Numbered from the stretch's first letter, positions 35,424 through 44,849 are shown. The stretch is DNA of 64,000 nucleotides from DAITQM01 sp039794245 (GCA_039794245.1 JBDIVS010000007.1:58668-122667), one strand, 5' to 3'. The notes: a model not told the origin generated them from the sequence alone. Made by a program: numbers and translations.

Positions 35424-35992
35424 TGACCCGCCGCCGCTTTCTGCTCTCGCTGGTGGCCATCGCCCTGGCGCTGCTCGCCCACCGGCAGTGGACCGAAGCT
35501 CCTGGACCGGTAGCCGCCGTATTGCCGGCGGCCACCGGCGAACAGCTCGATTATCACTTCGCCGATCTCGTTTACCGCGAATTCGACCCGGCCGGCGTGC
35601 CGCGCCTGGTCCTGCGGGCGCCGGCCATGCGCCACGATCCGCAAGGCGAAGTCATCGACCTCACCGCGCCCGACATCGAATTCAACCACCGCGACATGCA
35701 GTGGCGGATCCGGGCGCGCTACGGCCGCCTGAACCGCGCCACCGACCAACTCGCATTGCGCGACCGGGTCCGCATCGACGGCCGGGGCCGGGGCGAGCCA
35801 TTGGCGGTCGATTGCGACAGTCTCGACTACAATCTCAGCGACGCTACCTTGCAGACCGCTAGCCGGATCAAACTGGCCCGCGGCGCGGTGGATCTCAGCG
35901 GCGACGGGCTGAGCGGCAATCTCGTCACCGGCCATTACCGACTACATCAAAACGTGGAGATCAGGCTCGATGCCCCGTCTGCTGTCAACTGA
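35420..35992 (+). CDS. lptC: LPS export system protein LptC
   Basis: 190 residues with one N-terminal membrane anchor (FLLSLVAIALALLA) and a periplasmic OstA-like beta-jellyroll (VPRLVLRAPAMRHDPQGEVIDLTAPDIEF). Two adjacent ATG codons at 35420 and 35423 are possible starts; the first overlaps the kdsC stop. LptC links LptB2FG to the LptA bridge. The 3' end overlaps lptA by 23 bases. Confidence 0.9.
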   Translation: MMTRRRFLLSLVAIALALLAHRQWTEAPGPVAAVLPAATGEQLDYHFADLVYREFDPAGVPRLVLRAPAMRHDPQGEVIDLTAPDIEFNHRDMQWRIRARYGRLNRATDQLALRDRVRIDGRGRGEPLAVDCDSLDYNLSDATLQTASRIKLARGAVDLSGDGLSGNLVTGHYRLHQNVEIRLDAPSAVN

Positions 35993-36710
35993 CCGGCGCC
36001 GTGCCGCCGGCCCCCTGCCCACCCTGCTGCTGCTCGCCGTCGGCGTCTTTCCAGCCCCGGCCGGGGCGCTGCGCAGCGACCGCGACCAGCCGGTCGATAT
36101 CGTCGCCGACCGTTCCGAATACGACGCCAAATCAGGCTTTACCCGGGTCGAGGGCAGCGTCGTGATCACCCAGGGCAGCCTGGTCGTGAAATCAGACGAA
36201 GCGCGGGTTTTTCTCGAAAACAGCCGGATCCGCAAAGTTGAATTCGACGGCCGCCCGGCGACCTGGCGCCAGACCCTCGACGACGGCGGCGAGATGAACG
36301 CCCGGGCCCGGACCATCGACTACAACGTGCCCGCCGACCTGATCACGCTGATCGGCGACGCCCTGGTCGTCCACCCCCAGGGGGAAATCTCGGGGGCGAC
36401 CATCGAATACGACCTGGCCAAGGAAAAGCTGCGCGGCTTGAGCGGCGGCGACGAACGTGTCCGGATCCGGATCGAGGCCAGCGCCATCGAAGACAGCAAT
36501 CTCGGCGGCAAGCAACAAGACCTACCGCCGGAGAAAGACGCCGAATCCCAGGTGCCGGCCGGCGAACAGGATACAGGTGATGACGATGGTGATGGCACCG
36601 GCGCGCCGGAGAGCGCAGAACCGGGGCCTCCGACAACCGGGAATGGCGCGGCTGAGAGCGACAGCGATCAGAACGGCGCGGCCGAAATCCGCGACAGCGG
36701 AGCTCAGTGA
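35970..36710 (+). CDS. lptA: LPS transport periplasmic protein LptA with acidic C-terminal tail
   Basis: 246 residues. A signal peptide (LPTLLLLAVGVFPAPAGA) is followed by an OstA domain (QPVDIVADRSEYDAKSGFTRVEGSVVITQGS). The domain is complete by about residue 172. The last 70 residues are an acidic, Gly/Pro/Asp/Glu-rich tail (GDDDGDGTGAPESAEPG) that most LptA proteins lack. It bridges the periplasm for LPS between LptC and LptD. It lies between lptC and lptB. Confidence 0.9.
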   Translation: MPRLLSTDRRRAAGPLPTLLLLAVGVFPAPAGALRSDRDQPVDIVADRSEYDAKSGFTRVEGSVVITQGSLVVKSDEARVFLENSRIRKVEFDGRPATWRQTLDDGGEMNARARTIDYNVPADLITLIGDALVVHPQGEISGATIEYDLAKEKLRGLSGGDERVRIRIEASAIEDSNLGGKQQDLPPEKDAESQVPAGEQDTGDDDGDGTGAPESAEPGPPTTGNGAAESDSDQNGAAEIRDSGAQ

Positions 36711-36711
36711 C

Positions 36712-37431
36712 GTGCTGGCCGCCCGCCATCTGAAAAAAAGCTACCGCCGGCGCGCGGTGATCCACGATGTCTCGATGTCCGTCGATGGCGGCGAGATCGT
36801 CGGCCTGCTCGGCCCCAACGGGGCCGGCAAAACCACGTGCTTTTACATGATGGTCGGCCTGGTGCGGCCGGACGGCGGTGCGGTCACGCTCGACGACGGC
36901 GATATCACCCACCTGCCCATGCACCGCCGGGCGCGCCGCGGGGTCGGTTATCTGCCGCAGGATGCGTCGATTTTCCGCGGCCTGACGGTGGAGGAAAACA
37001 TTCTCGCCGTACTCGAACTGCGCGACGGGCTCGGACGCAAAGCGCGGCGCGATGAAACGCAGCGCCTGCTCGAAGCCTTCCAGGTTTCCCACCTTGCCGG
37101 GCAGAAAGGTGGCAATCTGTCGGGCGGCGAACGCCGGCGCGTCGAGATCGCCCGCGCCATGGCCGCCAAACCGCGCTTCATGCTGCTCGACGAACCGTTC
37201 GCCGGCGTCGATCCGATCTCGGTCGGCGAGATCCAGCGCATCATCCGCCAGCTCAAGGCCCAGGACATCGGCATTTTGATCACCGACCACAACGTCCGCG
37301 AAACGCTGGGGATCTGCGACCGGGCCTATATCATCAGTGCAGGGCACGTCCTCAGCACCGGGACGCCGGACCAGATCCTCAGCGACGAGGCGGTGCGCAG
37401 TGTCTATCTCGGGCGCGAATTCACCCTATGA
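36712..37431 (+). CDS. lptB: LPS export ABC transporter ATP-binding protein LptB
   Basis: 239 residues from the GTG at 36712, one base after the lptA stop; the longer open frame is an lptA shadow. Walker A is GPNGAGKTT, the signature is NLSGGERRRVEIARAMA, Walker B is FMLLDEPFAGVDP, and the switch histidine is in ITDHNVRETL. It powers LptF/LptG. The lptFG pair visible in this window is 33 kb away, with the ceramide genes. Confidence 0.95.
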   Translation: MLAARHLKKSYRRRAVIHDVSMSVDGGEIVGLLGPNGAGKTTCFYMMVGLVRPDGGAVTLDDGDITHLPMHRRARRGVGYLPQDASIFRGLTVEENILAVLELRDGLGRKARRDETQRLLEAFQVSHLAGQKGGNLSGGERRRVEIARAMAAKPRFMLLDEPFAGVDPISVGEIQRIIRQLKAQDIGILITDHNVRETLGICDRAYIISAGHVLSTGTPDQILSDEAVRSVYLGREFTL

Positions 37432-37437
37432 GCCCCG

Positions 37438-38895
37438 ATGAGCAGCGTGCGCTTACAACTCGGCCTCCGGCAACAACTGCGCATGGCACCGCAGTTGCAG
37501 CAGGCGTTCGGCCTGCTGCAACTGAACCGGATGCAGCTCAGCGAGTACCTGCGCGAGATCATCGACGCCAACCCGCTGCTCGAGATGGCCGACGAGGGCG
37601 ACCTCGACGCCGAACTGGATGCCACAACACCACCGGCCGCCGGCGCCGCAGCCGAGGTGGCACAATCGCCACCAGCAGCCGCCGAAGCCGATGCCGAGGC
37701 ATGGCCGGACAACGATCATTGGGACTCCCCCGCACACGGCGTATACGGCGACGACCCGGATCGAGAGCTTGCAGCCGGTGATGAACCCGGCACGACCACC
37801 CTAGCGGCGCACCTGCTGGAGCAGCTCAATCTCGAGGCGCTCGACGACACCCGGACCGCGATCGGCCGCGCCCTGATCTTCGCCCTCGACGACGACGGTT
37901 ATTTGCACGACAGCTTCGACGAGTTGCGCCAGGCCCTCGCGCCGGAGTATCTGGTCTCGACGGCCCAGATCGAGGAAGTGCTGGCCATCGTCCAGCAGTT
38001 CGAACCGGCCGGGATCGCCGCCCGTTCGCCGGCCGAATGCCTGCTGCTGCAAATCCGCCAGTGCCGCGCCGCACCGGAGATCAAACGCCTCGCCGCCAGG
38101 ATCGTGAGCGACCATCTCGAAGACCTGGCGCACGCCCACTGGGTCCGGCTCGAACGCCGGTTGGCCTGCAGCGCCGGCGAGATGGCCTTGGCGGTCGATC
38201 TGATCCGCAGCCTCAACCCGCATCCGGGCGGCGCTTACGACAACGAAAGAACCGAGTACGTCCAGCCCGATGTCTATGTCCGCAAAATCGCCGGCGAGTG
38301 GCAGATCCGGCTGAGTGCCGAGCACCAGCCCAACCTGCGCCTCAACGATTACTATCTCGGCCTCATGGCCCGAGCCCGCGGCGACGAAGCGCGTTACCTG
38401 CAAAGCCGCGCCCAGGAGGCCCGCTGGCTGATCAGCGCCCTCGAACTGCGCAACCAGACCTTGTACAAAGTTGCGGCCACCATCGTCGAACACCAAACTT
38501 CTTTTTTCGAGGAAGGCGAGCACGCCCTCAGGCCGCTCGTGATGCGGCAGATCGCCGCCGTGACCGGCGTCCACGAATCGACGGTCTCGCGCGCCGTCGC
38601 CGGCAAATTTCTGGCGTCGCCGCGCGGCATCCTGCCGCTCAGGTATTTTTTCTCCGCGCGGCTCGACAGCGAAGACGGGGAAGGCGTCGCCTCGCAGGCG
38701 ATCCGGGCCCGCATCCGCGATCTGATCGCCGGCGAAGACCCGGCCCGGCCGCTCAGCGATCTGGCGATCTGCCGGGCACTGGCCACTGCGGGCTTCCAGG
38801 TGGCCCGGCGGACCGTGGCCAAATACCGCCTGCAATTGAACATCCTCGATTCGCGCTCCCGGCGCCGGCGTCCCCCCCCCGCCCCGAACCGCTGA
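37438..38895 (+). CDS. rpoN: RNA polymerase sigma-54 factor
   Basis: 485 residues. The Gln-rich N-terminal region I (LRQQLRMAPQLQQAFGLLQLNRMQL) contacts activators and core polymerase. An acidic Ala-rich region II is followed by the core-binding domain and the helix-turn-helix TGVHESTVSRAVAGKF. The C-terminal RPN box reads ARRTVAKYRLQLNI. Position between lptB and hpf is the usual gammaproteobacterial order. Confidence 0.96.
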   Translation: MSSVRLQLGLRQQLRMAPQLQQAFGLLQLNRMQLSEYLREIIDANPLLEMADEGDLDAELDATTPPAAGAAAEVAQSPPAAAEADAEAWPDNDHWDSPAHGVYGDDPDRELAAGDEPGTTTLAAHLLEQLNLEALDDTRTAIGRALIFALDDDGYLHDSFDELRQALAPEYLVSTAQIEEVLAIVQQFEPAGIAARSPAECLLLQIRQCRAAPEIKRLAARIVSDHLEDLAHAHWVRLERRLACSAGEMALAVDLIRSLNPHPGGAYDNERTEYVQPDVYVRKIAGEWQIRLSAEHQPNLRLNDYYLGLMARARGDEARYLQSRAQEARWLISALELRNQTLYKVAATIVEHQTSFFEEGEHALRPLVMRQIAAVTGVHESTVSRAVAGKFLASPRGILPLRYFFSARLDSEDGEGVASQAIRARIRDLIAGEDPARPLSDLAICRALATAGFQVARRTVAKYRLQLNILDSRSRRRRPPPAPNR

Positions 38896-39020
38896 TAGAA
38901 TATCGCCCCTGCCCAGGCGCCCCGGGAGGCGCGCTATCGCTGAGGAACCCGTGATCCGTTCGGGACTCCCAACGGTATGCAGATCCGCCAAGGCCGCCAC
39001 CGTGTTTCAGGAGTTGTCGT

Positions 39021-39341
39021 ATGCAGATCAATCTCGCCGGTCATCATGTCGATATCACCCCGGCATTGCGTGCTTATGTCACGGAAAAAATCGATCGCCT
39101 GGATCGCCATTTCCATCACATCATCAGCGCCCAGATCATCCTCAAGCTCGAAAAAAACCGTCACCTCGCCGAGGGCTCGTTGACCGTCGGCGGCAGCTCT
39201 GACCTGTTCGCCAACACCGAGGACGTCGATCTGTACGCCGCGATCGACGCGCTGGCCGACAAGCTGGACCGCCAGGTGCGGCGGCTCAAGAGCAAACTGA
39301 CGGCGCACGCCCGCGGCGCGCCGAAGGCGAGTGCGAGCTGA
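39021..39341 (+). CDS. hpf: Ribosome hibernation promoting factor, short form
   Basis: 106 residues, with AGGAG at good distance before ATG 39021. The S30AE/HPF motifs are MQINLAGHHVDITPALRAYV and DLYAAIDALADKLDRQVRRLKSKL. It binds 30S subunits and promotes 100S dimers in slow growth. It lacks the long C-terminal dimerisation domain. Confidence 0.93.
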   Translation: MQINLAGHHVDITPALRAYVTEKIDRLDRHFHHIISAQIILKLEKNRHLAEGSLTVGGSSDLFANTEDVDLYAAIDALADKLDRQVRRLKSKLTAHARGAPKASAS

Positions 39342-39365
39342 ACCCGGGAGGGGCTTTGCTCCATC

Positions 39366-39830
39366 ATGTATCTCGCCGACGTTCTGACCTTGAAACGCAT
39401 CGCCGCGGTCGTCCCCGGCGGCAGCCGCAAGCGCGTGCTCGAAAAACTGAGCACCCTTCTGGCCGGCGACGACGCGGCGCTGGCCCGCAACATCTTCGAA
39501 GCGCTCAACGAGCGCGAACGGATGGGCAGCACAGCACTTGGCCACGGGATCGCGATACCCCACGCCCGGGTGGCAGGTGTCGAGGAACTGCGCGCCGCCC
39601 TCATCCGCCTGCAAAAGCCGATTCCGTTCGATGCCCCCGACAAACAGCCGGTCGATCTGCTGATCGGCCTGGTAGTGCCGGTCAGTTGCGCCGAACCCCA
39701 TCTTAGGGTTTTGCGCGAAATCGCGACACACCTCGGCGACGCACAAAACCGCGACCGGCTGCGCGCGGCCGGCAGCGATGTCGATCTTTACGCCGCCATC
39801 AAACAGTGGCAGACCGCGGATGCCGTATGA
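39366..39830 (+). CDS. ptsN: PTS IIA-like nitrogen regulatory protein PtsN
   Basis: 154 residues, EIIA-Ntr family. The phosphorylated histidine is His66 in GHGIAIPHARV. The family controls K+ transport and sigma-54-linked processes rather than sugar uptake. It overlaps hprK by ATGA and belongs to a block with HPr and EI genes, so a complete phosphorelay is encoded locally. Confidence 0.93.
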   Translation: MYLADVLTLKRIAAVVPGGSRKRVLEKLSTLLAGDDAALARNIFEALNERERMGSTALGHGIAIPHARVAGVEELRAALIRLQKPIPFDAPDKQPVDLLIGLVVPVSCAEPHLRVLREIATHLGDAQNRDRLRAAGSDVDLYAAIKQWQTADAV

Positions 39831-40774
39831 GCCGGATCCTGTCCGTCGGCGAAATGTTCGAGGCCCTGCGCGGCCGGCTGGCGCTGGAGTGGCCGGCACA
39901 CTCGACTGAACTGGCGGCACGCCACATCAGCAGCAAACAGGCCGGGGCGCGGCCGGCGCTCGTCGGCTACCTCAATCTGATCCATCCCAACCAGATCCAG
40001 GTGATCGGCCGTGAAGAGGTGGCCCACATCGATGCCCTCGAAGCCCGTCAGCGGTGGGCCAAAATCGCCGAGGTGATGAGCCACCAGCCGCTGTGCCTGA
40101 TCATCGCCGACAATCTCGATCCGCCCAACGATCTTATGCAGGCCGCCGCCGAAGCGGGCATCCCGCTGCTCCGCTCGCCGCGCTCGAGTTATGAACTGGT
40201 CAGCTATCTGCACTATTACCTGTCGCAGGCGCTGGCCCGCCGCATGACACTCCACGGGGTGTTCATGGAAGTGTTCACGATCGGCGTGCTGATCACCGGC
40301 GAGGCGGGGTGCGGCAAGAGCGAACTGGCGCTCGAGCTTTTGACCCGCAACCACCGCCTGATCGCTGACGACGCCCCGGAGTTCACGCAGATCTCGCCCG
40401 AAATCATCGACGGCTCATGCCCGCCCGCCCTGCAGGACTGCCTCGAAGTGCGCGGCCTCGGGGTGCTAAACGTCCGCCAGATGTTCGGCGACGCAGCGAT
40501 CAAGGCCAACAAGTTCCTGCGCCTGATCGTCCACCTCCACGTCCCCGAAGCCGGCCGCGACCGGCGGGCGATCGACCGCCTGCGCGGCGATATGAGCACC
40601 CGGCACGTCATCGACCTGGACATCCCGCAGATCACGATTCCGGTGCTCGCCGGCCGCAACTTGGCTGTGATCACTGAAGCTGCAGTGCGCGATTTCATGC
40701 TCAAGATGAAAGGTATCGACGCGGCCGCCGAATTCGCCCAGCGCCACGCCCTGATGATGCGGCCGCAAAGCTGA
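39827..40774 (+). CDS. hprK: HPr kinase/phosphorylase
   Basis: 315 residues from the ATG overlapping ptsN; seven extra in-frame codons upstream are not needed. The N-terminal domain is followed by Walker A GEAGCGKSELALEL at about 160 and the HprK motif EVRGLGVLNVRQMFG. It phosphorylates or dephosphorylates HPr at Ser46, which is present in the HPr encoded two genes later. Confidence 0.94.
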   Translation: MSRILSVGEMFEALRGRLALEWPAHSTELAARHISSKQAGARPALVGYLNLIHPNQIQVIGREEVAHIDALEARQRWAKIAEVMSHQPLCLIIADNLDPPNDLMQAAAEAGIPLLRSPRSSYELVSYLHYYLSQALARRMTLHGVFMEVFTIGVLITGEAGCGKSELALELLTRNHRLIADDAPEFTQISPEIIDGSCPPALQDCLEVRGLGVLNVRQMFGDAAIKANKFLRLIVHLHVPEAGRDRRAIDRLRGDMSTRHVIDLDIPQITIPVLAGRNLAVITEAAVRDFMLKMKGIDAAAEFAQRHALMMRPQS

Positions 40775-41187
40775 TGAACGCCGGGATCCTGCTGCTCTCG
40801 CACGGGGCGATCGGCGCCTGCCTCAAAAAAGAGGCGAGCCGCATCCTGGCCGGCGGCGGCGAGGTCTCGGTGCTCGGCATCGCCGCCGGCGATCGATGCC
40901 GCGATCTTGGCACCCGCCTGAAAAATAAGATTGCCGAACTCGAACGCGGCGGCGGGGTGCTGATCCTCGCCGACCTCGAGGGCGCCACGCCGTGCAACGA
41001 GGTGTTGAACGTCGTGCATACGCTGCCGCCCGGCAGCCGGGCGCGCGTCGTCACCGGACTCAACCTGCCGATGTTGCTCAAAGTGCTCACCTACCGCCAC
41101 GAGCCGCTCGACCGGCTGGCCGAACTGGCGGTCAGCGGCGGCACCGGCGGTATACACCAGGAAGACGTCGCGGAGCCGGCGCGGTGA
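40774..41187 (+). CDS. PTS mannose-type EIIA domain protein
   Basis: 137 residues of the EIIA-Man fold with the phosphorylatable His10 in LLLSHGAIG and a second conserved block VLILADLEGATPCNEVL. Single-domain versions with no EIIB/EIIC neighbour are regarded as regulatory. It is joined by TGATG to hprK and by GTGA to ptsH. Confidence 0.88.
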   Translation: MNAGILLLSHGAIGACLKKEASRILAGGGEVSVLGIAAGDRCRDLGTRLKNKIAELERGGGVLILADLEGATPCNEVLNVVHTLPPGSRARVVTGLNLPMLLKVLTYRHEPLDRLAELAVSGGTGGIHQEDVAEPAR

Positions 41188-41453
41188 TCCGGCAAAACGT
41201 CACGATCCAAAACCGTCTCGGCCTGCACGCCCGCGCCGCCGGCAAGCTGGTCACCGAGGCGGCGCGCCACGAGGGCGAAATCTGGCTGGTCCGCAACGGC
41301 CGGCGGGTCAACGCCAAATCGATCATGGGGATTCTGATGCTGGCGGCCGGCAAGGGCACCGAACTCATCATCGAAGCCGACGGCCCGGACGAACAGCAGG
41401 CCTGCGCAGCGCTCGCCGGCCTGATCGCCGATCGCTTCGGCGAAGACGACTGA
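41184..41453 (+). CDS. ptsH: Phosphocarrier protein HPr
   Basis: 89 residues from a GTG overlapping the EIIA stop. His15 in NRLGLHARAA is the site phosphorylated by EI. Ser46 in AKSIMGILML is the HprK target, so both regulatory sites are intact. It overlaps ptsI by TGATG. Confidence 0.94.
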   Translation: MIRQNVTIQNRLGLHARAAGKLVTEAARHEGEIWLVRNGRRVNAKSIMGILMLAAGKGTELIIEADGPDEQQACAALAGLIADRFGEDD

Positions 41454-43216
41454 TGCTGGCGCTGTCCGGCATCTCACTGTCTTCAGGAATCGCCCTCGGC
41501 CGGGCGCACCGGCTCCAACCGCGCGAGTTGGAAATCCCGCGGCGGACAATCGAACCCGATGAGATCGAGACCGAGATCGCCCGCTTCCATGCCGCGGTCG
41601 AGGCCACCCGCCGCCATCTCGACGAGTTGATCGCCAACCTCGAAAAAAAAACGCCCGGGGCGCACGCCACGGCGCACGAGTTTCTCGACACCCACCGCCT
41701 TTTGCTGCGCGATCCGGAAATCATCGACGGTACCGTCACCGCGATCCGCGACACGGCGTGTAACGCCGAGTGGGCGGTGCAGACCAGGCAGACGGCGATC
41801 GCCGATAGCTTCGCCGCGATCGAAGACCCCTACCTCAGGGCGCGGATCGAGGATATCGAACATGTCACCCGGCTGATCATCGAAGCCCTGACCGACGGCC
41901 GCGCCCCGGTACTGCTCAACAGCCCGCGGCTGCAGGGCGGCGCCGGCGACCTGGCCGGCCGCATCGTCGTCACCCGGGTGCTCAGCCCACCGCAGGTCAC
42001 GCTGCTGCACCAACACGGGGTCAGCGCCCTGGTGCTCGAACAGGGCAGTTCCTTCGCCCACGCCGCGATCCTTGCCCGCAGCCTCGGCATCCCGGCGCTG
42101 ATCGGCGTCCATTCGGCACTCACCCTGATCAAAGAAGATGATGAACTGATTCTCGACGGCCACTACGGCGTGCTGTTCGTGATGCACTCCGACCGCCTGC
42201 GCCGCCACTACCGCGACAAACAGCATGACCTGGCATTTCAGGTTGCCGCGGACCTCGACGCCAAAGAGCCGATCAAGACCAAAGACGGCGTTGCGCTCGA
42301 CATCTACCTCAACACCGAGGAGCCGGCGGAAATCGCGCCGCCGCGCGGCAGCGGGCTGGCCGGTGTCGGGCTGATGCGCACCGAATTCCTGTTTCTCGAT
42401 CGCCGCCCGGCGGACGAGGAATCGCAACTGGCGCATTATCGCGCCATGCTCGCCGCCGCCGGCGGCCGGCCCGTGACCATCCGCACGTTCGATATCGGCG
42501 GCGACAAGCTACTCGCCGGTGACCGCCCGCAAGGCGGCGGCGAAAACCCGGCCCTCGGCCTGCGCGCCGTACGCCTCGGCCTGAACCATCCCGAACTGCT
42601 GCGCCGGCAACTGCGCGCCCTGCTGCGCGCCGCCTGCGACGGTCCGCTCCGCATCCTGCTGCCGCTCGTCACGACGGCCGGGGAAATCAGGCAGGTCCGC
42701 CGCATGATGCAGCAACTCATCGCCGACCTGCCGGCCGCCGAGCACCCACCGGCCGAACATCTGGCGCTCGGCGCAATGATCGAAACCCCGGCTGCGGCGC
42801 TGGCCATCCACACCCTGCTGCCGGAAGTCGATTTCGTTGCCATCGGCACCAACGACCTCAGCCAGTACACCCTGGCCGCCGACCGCCTCGATCCCGCCGT
42901 CGGTTATCTCTACGACCCCCTGCACCCGGCGTTGCTGAGACTGATCTCGCACGTCATCGAACAGGCCGAAGCCCGGGGCATCCCCGTCTCGTTATGCGGC
43001 GAAATGGCCGCCGAGCCGAAATACGCCGGCGTCCTGATCGGCCTTGGCCTGCGTGCCTTCAGCGTCCATTGCGGCGCCGTCGCCGCCCTCGCCCGCCGCC
43101 TTAAAACCCTCGACGCCGGCCGTTGCCGGGCTCTCATGCAACGCGCGCTCAAGGATCCCGATTTCGACCCGCAAGCTTTGCTTGCCGCCATCGACGGCAG
43201 CACCCAACCCCCGTAA
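41453..43216 (+). CDS. ptsI: Phosphoenolpyruvate-protein phosphotransferase, enzyme I
   Basis: 587 residues. The swivelling domain carries the phosphohistidine in GSSFAHAAILARSLGIPAL (Phe-Ala-His instead of the commoner Thr/Ser-Ser-His). The PEP-binding barrel contains GVGLMRTEFLFLDR, TIRTFDIGGDK, GTNDLSQYTLAADR and ISLCGEMA-like residues (PVSLCGEMAAEP). It starts the relay PEP to EI to HPr to EIIA. No EIIB or EIIC gene is nearby. Confidence 0.94.
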   Translation: MLALSGISLSSGIALGRAHRLQPRELEIPRRTIEPDEIETEIARFHAAVEATRRHLDELIANLEKKTPGAHATAHEFLDTHRLLLRDPEIIDGTVTAIRDTACNAEWAVQTRQTAIADSFAAIEDPYLRARIEDIEHVTRLIIEALTDGRAPVLLNSPRLQGGAGDLAGRIVVTRVLSPPQVTLLHQHGVSALVLEQGSSFAHAAILARSLGIPALIGVHSALTLIKEDDELILDGHYGVLFVMHSDRLRRHYRDKQHDLAFQVAADLDAKEPIKTKDGVALDIYLNTEEPAEIAPPRGSGLAGVGLMRTEFLFLDRRPADEESQLAHYRAMLAAAGGRPVTIRTFDIGGDKLLAGDRPQGGGENPALGLRAVRLGLNHPELLRRQLRALLRAACDGPLRILLPLVTTAGEIRQVRRMMQQLIADLPAAEHPPAEHLALGAMIETPAAALAIHTLLPEVDFVAIGTNDLSQYTLAADRLDPAVGYLYDPLHPALLRLISHVIEQAEARGIPVSLCGEMAAEPKYAGVLIGLGLRAFSVHCGAVAALARRLKTLDAGRCRALMQRALKDPDFDPQALLAAIDGSTQPP

Positions 43217-43273
43217 ACCGGTGCAGCCTGCAAAAAAGTGAAACGACCTGCTGAAACGCTTTGCGAGTATGAA

Positions 43274-44704
43274 ATGAGAGAAACCATCATTGTCAACGAT
43301 CCATATACCGGCGAAACGGTCTTTACCGCCGAGAGCGAGCCCTTCGCGGCGTGCACCGCGAAAATCGACAAGGCGCAGGCCGCCTCCCGCCGCTGGTCAG
43401 CGCTGGCGCCGGCGGCGCGCGCCGCCGCGGTCCGCGAAGCGCTCGGCTACTTCACGAACGAGCGCGACGCCATCGCCCTTGGCATCACGCGCGAGACCGG
43501 CAAACCGCTGGCCGCCGCCACCGAGGAACTCGAATTCATGATCGAACGGGCGGCGTTCCTGTGCCGCTTCGCCGAAGCCGGCTGCCTCGCCCCGGTCGAT
43601 CTTTCGGCCTTTGGCGATGCGGCGTTCGAGGGCCGCATCGAATACCGCGCCAAGGGCGTGGTGTACATCATCTCGCCGTGGAACTATCCGCTGTTCTGCG
43701 CCATCAACGGCACGGTCTGCGCTCTGCTCGCCGGCAACGCGGTGCTGCTCAAACACACCACCGCGCCATCCGTCGGCCGGCATTTCGCCCGCGCTTTCGG
43801 CACCTTGCACGGGATCGAGCACCTGGTACAGGATGTGATCGTCGATTTTGCGACCTCCGCCGAGATCATCGAAAAAGGCGCGATCGACCACGTCATCTTT
43901 ACCGGATCGGTGCGCGGCGGGCGGGACATCGCCGCCAGTGTCGCGCGGCGCGTCGCGAACGAGGTGCCCAATCCCTTCATCCAGTACTCACTGGAACTCG
44001 GCAGCAACGATGCTGCCTATATCGCCGCCGATGCCGACCTCAACCATGCGGTCGATTGGGTGGTGAAAATCGGCCGCCTGCACAATTCGGGGCAATCGTG
44101 CTGTGCCGTGAAACGGGTTTACGTACACGAGACGCTGCACGACGAATTTGTCGCCCGCGCCGCCAAGGTCATGGCCGGCGAGGTCTTAGGCGATCCGCAC
44201 GATCCGGCAACCACGCTCGGGCCGTTGCGCAGCGGCCAGCAGGCGGTCGAGGCGCTGGCCGCGATCGTCGCCGATGCCGCCGCCGCCGGCGCCGAAATCG
44301 TCACCGGCGGCACGACCCGGATGATCGGTCCGGCCCTGTTTCTGACGCCGACCCTGCTCGCCAAAACGAATCATTCGATGCGCGTCATGCGCGAGGAAAC
44401 CTTCGGCCCGGTGCTGCCGGTGATGCAGGTGGCGGACGACAAACAGGCGGTCCAACTGATCGCCGACACAAAATACGGCCTGACCGCCTCCATCTTCACC
44501 CGCTCGCGGGCCCGTGCCGAGGCGTTTATCGCGGCCGTGGGCAGCGGCACGATCTATGTCAACCGCTGCAATTTCGTCGATGCCCGCCTCGGCTGGATCG
44601 GCCACCGCCGCTCCGGCAACGGTGCCATCTCGCTCTCACCACTCGGCATCTTGGCGATGAGCCGGCTGCATTCGATCAATATCGATCCTGGCATGCTCGA
44701 GTAA
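43274..44704 (+). CDS. NAD(P)-dependent aldehyde dehydrogenase
   Basis: 476 residues from ATG 43274; a GTG at 43238 would add 12. The fold motifs are GVVYIISPWNYPLF, LAGNAVLLKHTTAPSV, FTGSVRGGRDIA, LELGSNDAAYIAADAD and the catalytic Cys in NSGQSCCAVKR. EETFGPVLPVMQV and GSGTIYVNRCN are also present. The sequence resembles the succinate-semialdehyde dehydrogenase-like branch, but the substrate cannot be assigned. It lies 57 bases after ptsI and is not obviously related to it. Confidence 0.88.
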   Translation: MRETIIVNDPYTGETVFTAESEPFAACTAKIDKAQAASRRWSALAPAARAAAVREALGYFTNERDAIALGITRETGKPLAAATEELEFMIERAAFLCRFAEAGCLAPVDLSAFGDAAFEGRIEYRAKGVVYIISPWNYPLFCAINGTVCALLAGNAVLLKHTTAPSVGRHFARAFGTLHGIEHLVQDVIVDFATSAEIIEKGAIDHVIFTGSVRGGRDIAASVARRVANEVPNPFIQYSLELGSNDAAYIAADADLNHAVDWVVKIGRLHNSGQSCCAVKRVYVHETLHDEFVARAAKVMAGEVLGDPHDPATTLGPLRSGQQAVEALAAIVADAAAAGAEIVTGGTTRMIGPALFLTPTLLAKTNHSMRVMREETFGPVLPVMQVADDKQAVQLIADTKYGLTASIFTRSRARAEAFIAAVGSGTIYVNRCNFVDARLGWIGHRRSGNGAISLSPLGILAMSRLHSINIDPGMLE

Positions 44705-44718
44705 CAACAATGAACGCC

Positions 44719-44833
44719 TCACTCATCACGCTCTTCGGGGCGACTGTTCCGAGTAACGGTGCCCGAGCCAGGAACGGGTACCGGGACGACGGTGAGCCCA
44801 TCTATTCCGGCAAAGTCGTCCGGATTGCATGTA
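44719..44833 (-). pseudogene. Remnant of a PIN-domain (VapC-type) toxin, C-terminal end only
   Basis: On the minus strand the frame reads CNPDDFAGIDGLTVVPVPVP and ends at a TGA. The pattern N-x-x-D-F-x-x-I-x-G-L-x-V is the usual last strand of PIN-domain toxins. The rest of the toxin, about 100 residues, is missing. A palindrome CCCAACAGTTGGG lies between this piece and the antitoxin gene, where the missing part should be. Confidence 0.5.
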
Positions 44834-44834
44834 T

Positions 44835-44849
44835 ACCCAACAGTTGGGT
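44835..44849. repeat. Solo palindrome matching fused MITE ends
   Basis: ACCCAACAGTTGGGT equals the outermost bases of the left and right ends of the MITE-like family joined back to back. It begins right after the antitoxin stop codon. A similar site lies at 60304-60316. Confidence 0.5.
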
